A DNA stretch of 64,000 nt, taken from NCBI GenBank assembly GCA_037127255.1, contig JBANSL010000009.1, positions 31,947,975 through 32,011,974 of the forward strand, given 5' to 3'. This document shows positions 33,285 to 44,296 of the stretch, one piece after another. A program made the translations under genes and the position numbers. The notes below the pieces were generated by a model. That model searched no databases. It saw nothing but the letters and a program-made list of their open reading frames with translations, and had not been told where the DNA came from. This DNA is from Persicaria tinctoria (taxonomy: Eukaryota > Streptophyta > Magnoliopsida > Caryophyllales > Polygonaceae). The first letter of the stretch is position 1. Each line of letters begins with the position of its first letter.

Positions 33285-33385
33285 TTAAGTGTAGAGAACC
33301 TGAGCGGCGGCAATGACAGGAGAAGCAACGGAGACGGTCCAGGTGGGAAGGAGTCCGCCAGCCAACCCCCTCATCTCCTTATTGC
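33285..33385 (-). pseudogene. exon-like 3' piece of a minus-strand gene
   Basis: Preceded on the minus strand by CTGTAG (acceptor-like), the frame reads MRGLAGGLLPTWTVSVASPV, then IAAAQVLYT and TAA. It is protein-like and would be the last exon of the gene that starts near 33739. I could not find a donor whose phase joins the two pieces cleanly. Family not recognised. Confidence 0.35.
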
Positions 33386-33391
33386 CTACAG

Positions 33392-33739
33392 TTAGTTACA
33401 GAACGAAGTCCCCAAAATCAGCAACAGATTTATAGAATTTGGTGAAATTGTAAATGAAGGAGAGAGAGGAGATAGACCGAAGGAGCAATCGAAGATCGTC
33501 TCTGAGAGGGAACCGCACGGAACCAGTTGGCTTCCGAACCAGAAGAACAAGGCAACCCATTCGGATTCCCGATCCTTCTGATTGGACCGCTGCTTCAGTG
33601 AGTTAGGGTTTGGAGACGCGAGAATCTCCGACGACAGATGCGCCTGCTTCAGCACTAGAGAACTTGGGAGCATCATCTTTTCATGCAAAAACTGTCCAAA
33701 TTGACTAGAGATCGAAGAGCACGATCTGGGAGCAGCCAT
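33392..33739 (-). pseudogene. captured gene 5' end on the minus strand
   Basis: The ATG at 33739 starts MAAPRSCSSISSQFGQFLHE, a serine-rich N-terminus that could be a transit peptide, continuing to a stop at 33392. The frame probably includes part of an intron beyond residue 50. It lies about 265 bp inside the right terminus and points inward, mirroring the fragment at 27750. The product is unknown. Confidence 0.35.
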
Positions 33740-34002
33740 GGTAAGGGGAGACGAGACCGATCGGAAAGGGGTCTGGAGCAACGCGCGAGAAGCAGAGGGC
33801 GAGGGAAGCCATGGGAAAGTGACGTCTGAGAAAGAGATGAGGTTTTTTTGGGCCAGTTCAATTTTGACAATTAATGTAAACCCGGACACGCGGGTCTGTT
33901 TAAAAAAAACCGGGTTGAACAGACCCAATTGTGTTAATTAAAGGAATTTTACACGATAAGCATATTTTACACGTTAAGAACTTTATACATTTGAAGCAAA
34001 CC

Positions 34003-35082
<1,080 letters not shown>

Positions 35083-35853
35083 GATAGATCATATGAGAAC
35101 ATGGCTTAAAATGTATCATGAGAACAAATCTCATCCATTGATTTAGGGAAATTGGATGGCTGAGATTATTCAATAATATTAATTAATTAAAAAGGAAAAA
35201 AAACAATACACACAAACTCTCTAAAATAGGCGCGTGTATTCCATCCAAACCCTACCACACCCTTTTCTACAAGGAGGAAAGAGAAAGAGGAGGATGTGCG
35301 AGGTGACGGCGAAACCATAACCGACCATGACTGGGAGCCTGGACGCAGCCGCTCTAAGGGGGATTCCGGCGATGGCGATGACTTCGATTGGATCGTAGAG
35401 GATGGTGGCCGGTGAAAATCGCCTCGATTGGACTTCGATTGGCGGTGGAAGATGGCGGAGGCAATGGCTGGCGAAGAAGGACGACTCCGGCGATGGTGAC
35501 GATGACGACAATGGCGATGAGTTCAATTAGATTGTTGAGGGCACATCAGCGGAGATGAGCGAAGGCGACGAGGGCACTCAGAGGCATCGACTGCGATTGC
35601 GAAGACTGCGATCCGCTTCCAACCGCAACCGATCGCCTCAGCGCCTCTGTTTGCCTCTGCAGGTGAGTTCATGACTTCGGGTTGTCACTTCTGACTTCCC
35701 AATTCTTTGCCGATTGCTTTATTTATGAATCGAAAGGAAAATTTTAGGGTTTGATAAGTAAGTTGACATTAGTTGATGGTTTTAGGGTGAAATTGAAGGT
35801 AGTTCATGCTTTTAGGGTTGACTTGCTAATTGTGTCTGTGACTGTTCAAGATC

Positions 35854-36040
35854 ATGGCGATGCCGGAAGAATCGCATACTAATGAAGAAGTGGAAGACGA
35901 CGAGCACGACTCCAAGGAGAGCGTTTTGCATAAATACTTCATGCAGGAGTGGAGCACGGTTAATTCCATCCTCAACACCATCCTTTCCCAGAGCGGCGTC
36001 TCCGATCTCTCCTCGATCCGTTCACAAGATCCGATTCATT
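35854..36040 (+). pseudogene. TFCD: tubulin-folding cofactor D, first exon fragment
   Basis: The ATG at 35854 opens MAMPEESHTNEEVEDDEHDS, followed by KESVLHKYFMQEW. Plant tubulin-folding cofactor D proteins start with an acidic leader then DDEHDSKE-x-VL-x-x-YF-x-QEW, so the match is specific. TFCD is a large HEAT-repeat chaperone that assembles alpha/beta-tubulin dimers. Only the first 55-60 codons are here. Near 36020 a single extra base shifts the frame: SVHKIRFI, the expected continuation, is found in the next frame. A GTACGC donor follows at 36041. The rest of the gene is absent. I infer a captured 5' exon, not a working gene. Confidence 0.65.
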
Positions 36041-36191
36041 GTACGCTCCTCTTATTTATTCGCATTCCTCACTCTTCCAGTTTCATCTATGCATCAATCA
36101 AATGCGCAGTTTTATCAGCAGAACTAGAACATTTGATTTAATTTCGGGCATTTAGCTTCTCCAATTGCTTTCATGGATTTTCCATTAAAGT

Positions 36192-36208
36192 AACTGGAGC
36201 AGTTCGTC
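36192..36208. repeat. 17-bp target-site duplication, left copy
   Basis: AACTGGAGCAGTTCGTC is repeated exactly at 46607-46623 and brackets the LINE with its nested LTR element. Confidence 0.9.
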
Positions 36209-36232
36209 ACCAAGCCAACCTGTGAGGGTGTA

Positions 36233-37153
36233 ATGGACAAAATAGATGGGATGATGAAAAGATTCTTGTGGAATGGTAATATGGAAGGCAAGAGACACCT
36301 TGTTGTTTGGCAGATCGTCACCAAGCCAACCTGTGAGGGTGGGTTGGGGGTCCGTGATCTTCAGGCCTGGAACAAAAGCATCTTTGCAAAGCTTTGGGGT
36401 GATCTTGTTCAGCATAAGCTGAGCATTTGGCTACGTTGGTGCTCCTCTAACCAGGTTAGAGACAACCAATGGTGGGATTCTTCTCCGAGCATTCATGATA
36501 CGTGGCTCTGGAAATCGATTCTGAAAGTGAAGGAAGATTTGAAAGCTAACCTCCCAGTTAATTATGCCCTCCTTTCAAATCTGGACAGCGTGCTTAGTGA
36601 CAGAGGAGGGATTGCCTCTTCAAAGCTCTATGATGTACTCCGTCACAGGGGTCCCATGGTTGATTGGGGTGAACTGATATGGGCTCGCCCCCAATGCCGA
36701 AAGTGGGCAGTGTTCACTTGGCTAGCTGCACAGAATCGAATTCAAACTGGACATATAGCTAAACATTGGATGGGTGAGGACGCTGCTGTTTGTCCCTTAT
36801 GCCGAATGGAAGAGGAGACCGTGAACCATCTATGGTTCTCTTGCCCGATCATTCAGGAGGTGCAAAGGCAAGTGTTTGCTTGGAGTGGGATAGGGTGCAG
36901 ACTTGAAACGGTGCAGCAGTGGTTACTTTGGTTCGCGAGTGCGCCCGAGAAGGTGAGGAAGAAGCCAGTTTATGTGATGAAACTCCTAAGCTTTCAAGCA
37001 CTTATTTATTACACTTGGCTTGCTAGAAACAAGCTTGTATATTGCAATGAACCCTTTGATGTTAGATCTTGTGTGACTATTATCATTTCTTGTTGTCGAT
37101 CCCGTTTATCCATGGTTAAGAAAGCCAATACCATGGCTACGCAGGATCGATAG
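36233..37153 (+). pseudogene. LINE ORF2 C-terminus (RT thumb and zf-RVT)
   Basis: The frame begins inside the ORF2 thumb region (MKRFLWNGNMEGKRHLVVWQ, CEGGLGVRDLQAWN) and continues through the zf-RVT zinc-binding segment (WAVFTWLAAQNRIQTG, CPLCRMEEETVNHLWFSCP). It ends in a natural-looking stop at 37151 without the RNase H domain seen in the LINE at 13.9 kb, so it belongs to a different L1 lineage. The first ATG is not a true start because the 5' two thirds of ORF2 are missing. Open over 300 codons, so insertion was fairly recent. Confidence 0.75.
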
Positions 37154-37232
37154 GCTAAAGGGCATTGCTGCGGTTAGGAGCATGGGTGGTGTTTTCGTGT
37201 GAATGTGATGTGTGTGGAGAGTTAGTGGATGT

Positions 37233-39375
37233 TGTTGTGAGCGGAATCTGCCATGTTTTACATCAACTTTTATATCGATTTCTGTATACATTTCATGCAT
37301 TTGGGTTAAGATAGTACAGAATCTGTGTAGTTTATGTTTATTTGCCAAAATTATGGAATCTACACCAGTTTCTGTTTAAATCGCAGGAATCGAGGCATTT
37401 ACAGCAATTCTACAGAAGGTCGGAAAAGCTCGGAAAACCGCTACAGAAGTCCAAGGTCAAAGCAGCGGAACAAATCGGAGAGCCAAGTCTAGTCGACATC
37501 GAGTGGGCCCTAGTCGACCTAGACGAGCCATGGCCGAGCAGCCATAGTCGAGCAAGCCTGCTCGAGAAACCAAGCTCCCCGAGCTCCGGAACCCTACTCG
37601 ACCTAGACAAGCACTAGTCTAGGTCGACGAAGCCCAGACACCCATGCCCGGAGTCGTCGATGAGAGCTAGACGAGAGCTTGACTCCTTGTCCGAGCCAGT
37701 CGACTAGACTTACCCGAGCAGAGCCAGTCGACAAGACCAACCTTACTCGAGATCGACGAGACCAACTCGAGGTCGACAAGCACCCAGGAGCCCAGGTTCG
37801 AGCACATCGAGCACCAGCAAGCCGAGACGACTAACCCTACTCGAGGTCGACGGGACCTTGTCGAGGTCGACTAGACCAGCTTCCAGAACCTTCTCGACTA
37901 GCCTTGTCCGAGTAGGATTGGAGTTCCTGGATGCCGAAGGCGGAAAATTCTATCCGAAGTTGCTGAAATCTATCGAGATCTATCAAGTCTATCCATGGAA
38001 GGCGGAATCTATCAACATGAAGACATACCTACCCTAATTAGTTTTATCTTTTCCTTATGGATTTATTTCCCTTAAAACATTTATTTATCTTTCAAGCAAT
38101 TTAGATATAGATAGATATCTTCTTTCCTAGAATAGCTAGGGAATGAAGCCTATAAATAAGGCCCTAGGGGCTCAGTTTTATTCATTCAATTGGAGAGAGA
38201 AGTAAGTAGTTCCACAGAGCGGTTTAGGAGTTTAAGGTTTTTAGGGTTTTGGCTTACAGCGCAAGTTGATTGCCAAGATTGTAAAGGCTTTGAATATAGT
38301 TTTATGCAAGTTTCTTTTTATACATCAATGTCTGCAATTGCGATGAGGCGTGAGTAGTCCACCCACTTCTGGGGCTGGGGTGAGCCCGACGGTGGCCATG
38401 TGAGGCGGTGCGATAAAGGTCAGATCTTTTGTGTGATTCATCTTCTATCCCTATGAGCATGATTCTTTTGCGAGAGTTGAAGGTGATCCTTGTTTGTATT
38501 ATTGAAGAGAAAGTGATCTTAATGCAACTTGGATTAATTATGTGAAAAAGGGTTAGTAAAAATTAGGGTTTATGCGAGAGCCTCTATATGCCTAGTTGTT
38601 AATAACGAAAGTTATTTGATGGAAAACATGATCTTTTGTGCCTTTATGTGTTGTTTTGCATGGTTACCGTTGTGGTATTGAAACCCTAGCCTTGGAGGTC
38701 TTTTAATATATTGATTTATTTTCTGTCGAAAAGCTGAGTTTGGGTTTGAGCAATTGCAATTTACATTCTTTTAAGTTTCTGTTCTAGTCGACATAGACAA
38801 AGGCTTTGTCGATCTCGAGGAACCGTGGTCGAAATCGAGTAGGGCTTCGTCTAGGTCGAGTTGATTTGCTTCTGTCTTTGTCGATTTTCAAGTTTCTGTC
38901 TTTACCTTTCTTTGTCGAAGTCGAGTACCTCTTGTCGAGGTCGAGTTGCCTGACCTTGTCGAGTTGATTGCTTTTGTTCTTTACTTTCTGTTTTCGTTAC
39001 TGTCTTGTCGACCTGGAAGACAGCTTGTCGAGATCGACCAGCTTCTGTGTCCTCGAGTTACTTTCTGTCTTTGCTTTCGTTTTTGCTTTTGTTCTTTATT
39101 TGCTTAGCTTTTATTTCTGTCTTTTATTTGCTTTTATTTTAGCTGCCCTTGCCGGGATAATTTGTTTCTGTTTTATTTCTGCTTCTGCCTGTGTTTCTGC
39201 TCTGCTGTTGTGAGAATCTGATAGCTACCTGAGAACTGCTGACGTGCTTCCTCGTGGATTCGATCCTGACTTTTCTCTTACTACAACGGGAGGAAGTCTT
39301 GTAATTATTTGCTGAGACAGGGGAGTCGTTCTAAACCATATTCTATTCTATACTTGACTTACTCATGCAACAACA
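37233..39375 (+). repeat. 5' LTR of the 9.2 kb retrotransposon
   Basis: TG...CA ends. Contains CCTATAAATAAGG (38150-38162), a likely TATA box, and TGGGGCTGGGGTGAGCCCGA near 38371, a motif also seen in the other two LTRs of this window. Two blocks rich in GTCGA/TCGAC words (37480-37910 and 38780-39060) resemble repeats inside the element's own coding region. A short frame at 37342-37617 encodes SLVDIEWALVDLDEPW, the same kind of peptide as the internal ORF. Confidence 0.9.
38153..38159 (+). promoter_or_regulatory. LTR TATA box
   Basis: TATAAAT in CCTATAAATAAGG is well placed for LTR transcription. It is repeated identically in the 3' LTR near 45213. Confidence 0.55.
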
Positions 39376-39378
39376 AAT

Positions 39379-39396
39379 TGGCGCCGTTACCGGGGA
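39379..39396 (+). other. primer-binding site, tRNA-Asp type
   Basis: TGGCGCCGTTACCGGGGA lies 3 nt after the 5' LTR. It complements the 3' end of plant tRNA-Asp (GTC) with one mismatch, as in many Athila/Tat elements. Confidence 0.8.
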
Positions 39397-39458
39397 AGCT
39401 ATCAATCGCGCCTTAGGTAGTCAGTTCTCACTGTTTCTTTGAGTTACTTTTCAGGTGT

Positions 39459-42400
39459 ATGCGCCGTTCTGGTATCCCACTTGAATATTACGGTTTAGAC
39501 GAACCAGAGCGCCTTCTACACATCAGAAATAGACTTCAAAGAGCCATGGAGGACGCTGAAACACAGGAGCAGCTGATCGCTAGGCTTACCAGGGATCTAG
39601 CCGCCAGGGATGCTGCTCTCGCCGCTGAGAGAGCAGAAAAGGAACAAGCACAAGCTGAGCTTGCCCAATATCCAACCACTGCTGAGGATTATATGCATCC
39701 CACGCTCGTCGTGCCTGAATCGGCGATTCTAATCCCTGAAAACTCTTTTGAAATTCGCACTCAATTTCTTATAGAGCTTAAAAATAATGCCTTTTACGGC
39801 AGATTTAATGAGTGTCCTCTTGGACATATTACTAATTTTCATGATATGTGTCGTACTCTTGCAGAAGGCACAACCTTGGAATATGTCAAGATGAAATCTT
39901 TTCGCTGGTCTCTCGCTGGGCCTGCACTGAAATGGCTGGAAGGGCTGAAAGCAAGATCACTCACAACCTGGGCCCAAGTAGAGCAAGAGTTTCTGAACAA
40001 ATTCTTCCCACCGGCCAAAACAGCACATCTCCGCCAGAAAATCACCGCCTTTAAACAGCAGAAAGGGGAACCGCTGGCAAGGGCATGGGAGCGCTACAAG
40101 GAACTTCTGCGATCTTGCCCTACTCATGGACAGCCACCCTACATCATTCAGGAGATCTTCTTCAACTCTCTTGACCAGGTCACTAAGGACAGAATCAACA
40201 ATTATACTCACTACGAGTATCTGACGATGCCGCCAAGTGACGCATGGGGTGTGCTAGAGAAGCTCACCAACTACGACAACAAATATGGGTCTACTGCAAC
40301 TTATGAAGAGAACCCATACGCCAGGCCAGCACCATCCATGCCCCTCTATGAGCCATCAAAGGAGATCGATCCAGATGTCAGGGAGCAATACTACAGAGAC
40401 CAAAATAAGAAGCTCCTCAAACAAGTGAAGTATCTCTCTGTCAATCAGCCTTGCATAGAATGCGGATCGCAAAGGCACACCACTACCGAGTGCCCACACA
40501 CAGAGCAAGTCAGGATGGCAGAACATCATGAGGATGCAGCTTACGCAAGAGGGCCTAATCGCTATATGGGGGATCAAAGGCCTTATCAACAGCAATGGAA
40601 CCAAGGTCCCCCTAGGAATCCTCCACCCTACAGAGCTCCAGGACATCTAGAAAGGGATCAAAGGAAGGATGATCTGCACCTGATCCTTGAGGAGATGCGA
40701 CGAAATCAGGGTACCATCAACAACCAGTTCCAGAACATCACCACCAAATTTGGAGAACTGGACATCTGGAAAAGGGGAATTGAGACGCAGATAGGACAAA
40801 TTTCTGCGCAGATCCCACGACAGTCCGGCAAGCTCCCTGGGCAAACAGAACCAAATCCGAAGGGAAAGACTGGACACATCGCTGCTGTAAAACTCAGAAG
40901 CGGCCATCAACTTCAAGAGCCAGAGGTCGGGAAGCAGCATAACAGCGAAGAACAGCAAGTCGAGGTCGACAAACCCGTCGTCAATCTCGACCAGAGCCTA
41001 GTCGACCTCGACAAAGGTCTACTCGAGGTCGAGGAGAATCTTCAGAAATCCTCGTCTGTACAGCCCAGCAACTCGACGTCGCCAAATCTAGTCGAAGTCG
41101 ACAAGCCTGTAGTCGACATCGAGGAGCCCCTGGTCGACATAGAGAAGTCTGCAGCAACTCCGACGTCTGTTCTGGCTCCGACTCAGAAAAAGAAGCTGCC
41201 TTTCCCAACAAAATCTCTAAAGGACCTGGCGGAGAAAAAGTTTCAGCGCTTCATCAAGATGCTTCAGAAGCTCAATGTCACCATCCCCTTCACAGAAGCT
41301 CTCAATGAAATGCCGTCCTATGTCAAATTCCTGAAAGAGATTCTGAGCAAAAAGCGATCGATGGCAGAAATCACAGAAGAGTGCAGCCATCTAGACATAT
41401 TGGAGAAGAGGCCGGATCCAGGTAAGTTTGCTATAACTATTGGATTTGGTCCATACAAAATTAATGCCCTATGTGATCTTGGAGCCAGTGTTAGTATTAT
41501 GCCTTTAACGATTTGGTCCAAGATTAAGATAGGTGCCCTGGAGCCTGTGGATGCTAGACTTTACATGGCCAACAACACAGTGGTCATTCCGACAGGCATG
41601 GTGGAAAATGTCCCAGTACAAGTAGGTAAATTCTTCGTCCCTGCTGATTTCTTAATTGTTGATATGCAAGAAGATCCTGCTTGTCCAATTATTCTAGGGA
41701 GACCATTCTTGGCGACTGTGGATGCCAACATAAGCGTACGGAAAGGAGTGCTCACCTTCAACATCAGCGATGAGGTAATAGAGTATTCTTTTAATAAAAC
41801 TGAAAGGCATACAGGTCCAATGGAAGAGGTCAAGTCTATCTCAGCTGGCTACATCACCTGCGGGGAACCCAAGGTAAGGAATATGACCCCTGAGGAGCTG
41901 GAAAAGAGGGACATGGAAGCCCAGGTGGAGGAGATCATGACAATCCTTAAAGAGAACAAAGGAGCTAAGTATGGGGTCAAGATCGACCAGGGCTCCTCGA
42001 CATCGAGTAGAACCCTAATCGATCTCGACCAGACCACGGAGACTCCACTAGCGCCAGCTTCGTCGAGCAGCGAACCAGACAAGCCGAGTCTACTCGAGGT
42101 CGACAACACTCTCGTCGATCTCGACCACCCCTCGGAGAGCCCAGCGCCTCCATCCTCGACGAGCAAGCCACCAGGAGGAGAAGGCTACTCGACCTCGAGT
42201 AGCCTTGTCGAGGTCGACCAGCACTCAGCACCACCAGAGCCATCTTCCTCGACGACGATGACTTCAGGACCAAAGCCCTCGTCGACCTCGAGTAGCCTTG
42301 TCGAGGTCGACCACCGCCAGGCGCCACCAGATCCTGTGTTCTCGAGGAGCATCCCACCAGGAGCAGAGTCCTTGTCGAGGTCGACCAGCCAACTCGAGGT

Positions 42401-42836
42401 CGACAAGACCTGTTCTTCCTCGACTTCTGACTCTTCGACCAGACCACCACCAGGACCAGCAGACTCGTCGATCTCGAGGAGCCCTAGTCGAGATCGACCA
42501 AACACCGTGGTGCCCGATTCCGTTTCTGCGAAGGTAAGCCAAGGTATGGATCTTTCTTCTCCTATTTCCATTAAAGATTTATCTATACATGGGAGAGGTT
42601 TGCCTTGGTATGTGCGATTGTGCAGGATTTCCAATGATGAGCCTACGGAGTATGAAGTTGGAGACAAGCTCTATGTCTCTAAATCAAAGGATCATTGGTT
42701 TCCCAACAAATTCAACAAGAAGCGGATGGGACCGTTCGTGGTGAACAAGATCCATTCTGGAGGATTACAGCTGATGGACAAGAATGGAGTCTTATTTGAG
42801 GCCCAGGCTACATGGGCTCTGCAGATGCCACCTTGA
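39459..42836 (+). CDS. gag-protease polyprotein fused to an integrase C-terminal tail
   Basis: Intact ORF of 1125 codons from ATG 39459. Residues of about 20-75 are an Ala/Glu-rich helix. About 95-250 is the retrotransposon gag domain (FYGRFNECPLGHITNFHDMC, WLEGL...FLNKFFPP). A CCHC zinc knuckle is at 332-345 (CIECGSQRHTTTEC). About 660-790 is the aspartic protease, with the DLGAS active-site block at 673-677 (Leu in the usual Thr/Ser position, as in Athila/Tat relatives) and IILGRPFL near 745. About 840-1025 is low-complexity sequence with repeated LVEVD/LVDLD motifs. About 1062-1120 is an integrase C-terminal module (YEVGDKLYVS, RMGPFVV, L-x-DKNG). Reverse transcriptase, RNase H and the integrase core are missing, yet the frame is continuous. 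It would form virus-like-particle proteins, packaging its RNA with a partner's enzymes. Confidence 0.85.
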   Translation: MRRSGIPLEYYGLDEPERLLHIRNRLQRAMEDAETQEQLIARLTRDLAARDAALAAERAEKEQAQAELAQYPTTAEDYMHPTLVVPESAILIPENSFEIRTQFLIELKNNAFYGRFNECPLGHITNFHDMCRTLAEGTTLEYVKMKSFRWSLAGPALKWLEGLKARSLTTWAQVEQEFLNKFFPPAKTAHLRQKITAFKQQKGEPLARAWERYKELLRSCPTHGQPPYIIQEIFFNSLDQVTKDRINNYTHYEYLTMPPSDAWGVLEKLTNYDNKYGSTATYEENPYARPAPSMPLYEPSKEIDPDVREQYYRDQNKKLLKQVKYLSVNQPCIECGSQRHTTTECPHTEQVRMAEHHEDAAYARGPNRYMGDQRPYQQQWNQGPPRNPPPYRAPGHLERDQRKDDLHLILEEMRRNQGTINNQFQNITTKFGELDIWKRGIETQIGQISAQIPRQSGKLPGQTEPNPKGKTGHIAAVKLRSGHQLQEPEVGKQHNSEEQQVEVDKPVVNLDQSLVDLDKGLLEVEENLQKSSSVQPSNSTSPNLVEVDKPVVDIEEPLVDIEKSAATPTSVLAPTQKKKLPFPTKSLKDLAEKKFQRFIKMLQKLNVTIPFTEALNEMPSYVKFLKEILSKKRSMAEITEECSHLDILEKRPDPGKFAITIGFGPYKINALCDLGASVSIMPLTIWSKIKIGALEPVDARLYMANNTVVIPTGMVENVPVQVGKFFVPADFLIVDMQEDPACPIILGRPFLATVDANISVRKGVLTFNISDEVIEYSFNKTERHTGPMEEVKSISAGYITCGEPKVRNMTPEELEKRDMEAQVEEIMTILKENKGAKYGVKIDQGSSTSSRTLIDLDQTTETPLAPASSSSEPDKPSLLEVDNTLVDLDHPSESPAPPSSTSKPPGGEGYSTSSSLVEVDQHSAPPEPSSSTTMTSGPKPSSTSSSLVEVDHRQAPPDPVFSRSIPPGAESLSRSTSQLEVDKTCSSSTSDSSTRPPPGPADSSISRSPSRDRPNTVVPDSVSAKVSQGMDLSSPISIKDLSIHGRGLPWYVRLCRISNDEPTEYEVGDKLYVSKSKDHWFPNKFNKKRMGPFVVNKIHSGGLQLMDKNGVLFEAQATWALQMPP

Positions 42837-44296
42837 GCATTAATGAAAGTCGGCCTAGCGACTCTAAAATCTAGAGCATGTACATAGACTTTTTAGGACA
42901 TTTGAGACTTTGTTTTTTGTTTTTTGTTTTTGTTGTTGGTATATGTCTTCTACTTTTCAGGTCCATGGATAGAACCAAGCTATAGACCTACTCGGACTAG
43001 GAGGTGCTCCATTCGAAATTTAGCGGCCCTGCACACATGTCTTGTGAGTTTCTTTCTTTACCCTTTACATTGTTTTTATACAGTGAGGACACTGTAATGT
43101 TTAAGTATGGGGTGGGGGAAGGGCTTACATTATGCATATTTTCCATACTTGACATTATGTGTGCATTATTTCTTGGAATTACTACATGGCTATTTTGGAA
43201 TGCATTATTGATTTATGTGAATTTCCAAAAATTTGAGAAAAATGACCCCCATTGAAAATTTTGAATAATGTCATGGAAGATTTATGGAACTCGACGATGC
43301 AAAATTGGATTCATTAGAGATATAGCATGAAATTGCCTAGTAAAGGGAAGTCACAATGAAGTGCATATTTTCTTGAAAACCATGAAAGGAGCTAAAATTT
43401 GAAGTTGCTTTTGACATATTGCATGATAAGAGGATGGAGGACTTTATATTTCCATATAAATGCTCATATGCTTTATAATCCTAGCCTTACCTATGCTTAT
43501 GCATTACACAAAAGCCATAATATGCCTTATTTAGTATATTGCTCCACATGATGTAAATGTTTGACATTCTTTACCTTATCCGGGGATTATGTTGAGAATG
43601 ATGTTACATTATGGAGATGTCATATGGTGTTTGTGTTGTTATTATCATTATTGGAGTTTGGCAAGGAAATTGTTTGAATATATGGAAAATTTAATGAGTG
43701 AAAAAAAATCCAATCACCTCAGTAGATAAAGGTAGATTGACCCTGCTCTCTGAGATAATAGTTTGGAGAGATGGGACACATTGTGAGGAGTCCAAAGCAC
43801 TAAGTATCCGGGGCCATTCATGACACCCATGTTTGCGACTCGCGAGAAGGCAGTGCTGAGGTCAGAGAGGTAAAAGCATTATTATTGAAAAAAAGCAATA
43901 TGAAAGGTGATGAATCAAATGGAGAAAGAATGTGGTATGAAACTCAAGTTTGGAAATACTCCATTTCCCCGGATCAAAAGCACCACATTGCCAGAAATTG
44001 CCCACCTTTTAGCCTTTTACCAATCTACTCCTTCATGAGCTTAAATTAAAGTCTTCTTGATTATCAATGCTTTGTCACATAAAAATTATTTATGCATAAC
44101 CCTCCTTTTGTGAGTAGATGTTGCTTTTGTATATTTGCACATGCATAGATCTGTGACACTAGTACCTTTTCGAGGATGGTAATTGATTGCAGGGTTATAT
44201 GAGAATGAATCTAAGATGTTGAGAGTTTTGAATTCTTCCCCTGAATGACAAATAAAAGTATTGCTTGAGGACAAGCAAGCTTAAGTATGGGGTGTT
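42837..44296 (+). other. 3' untranslated region of the LTR retrotransposon
   Basis: No gene. Two purine-rich G tracts follow the pattern of Athila/Tat elements: AGTATGGGGTGGGGGAAGGG at 43105-43124 after GAGGACACTG, and AAGTATGGGGTG just before the 3' LTR. The first may act as an internal polypurine tract. An open frame at 43004-43255 has no known content. Confidence 0.6.
44285..44296 (+). other. polypurine tract
   Basis: GTATGGGGTGTT lies directly before the 3' LTR (TGTTGTGAGC at 44297), in the position of the plus-strand primer. GAGGACAAGCAAGC upstream is typical of this retroelement lineage. Confidence 0.6.

Noticed and set aside
42185..42667. Minus-strand ORFs under the retrotransposon polyprotein
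   Set aside because: Produced by the GTCGA-type repeats, which are near-palindromic and therefore open on both strands.
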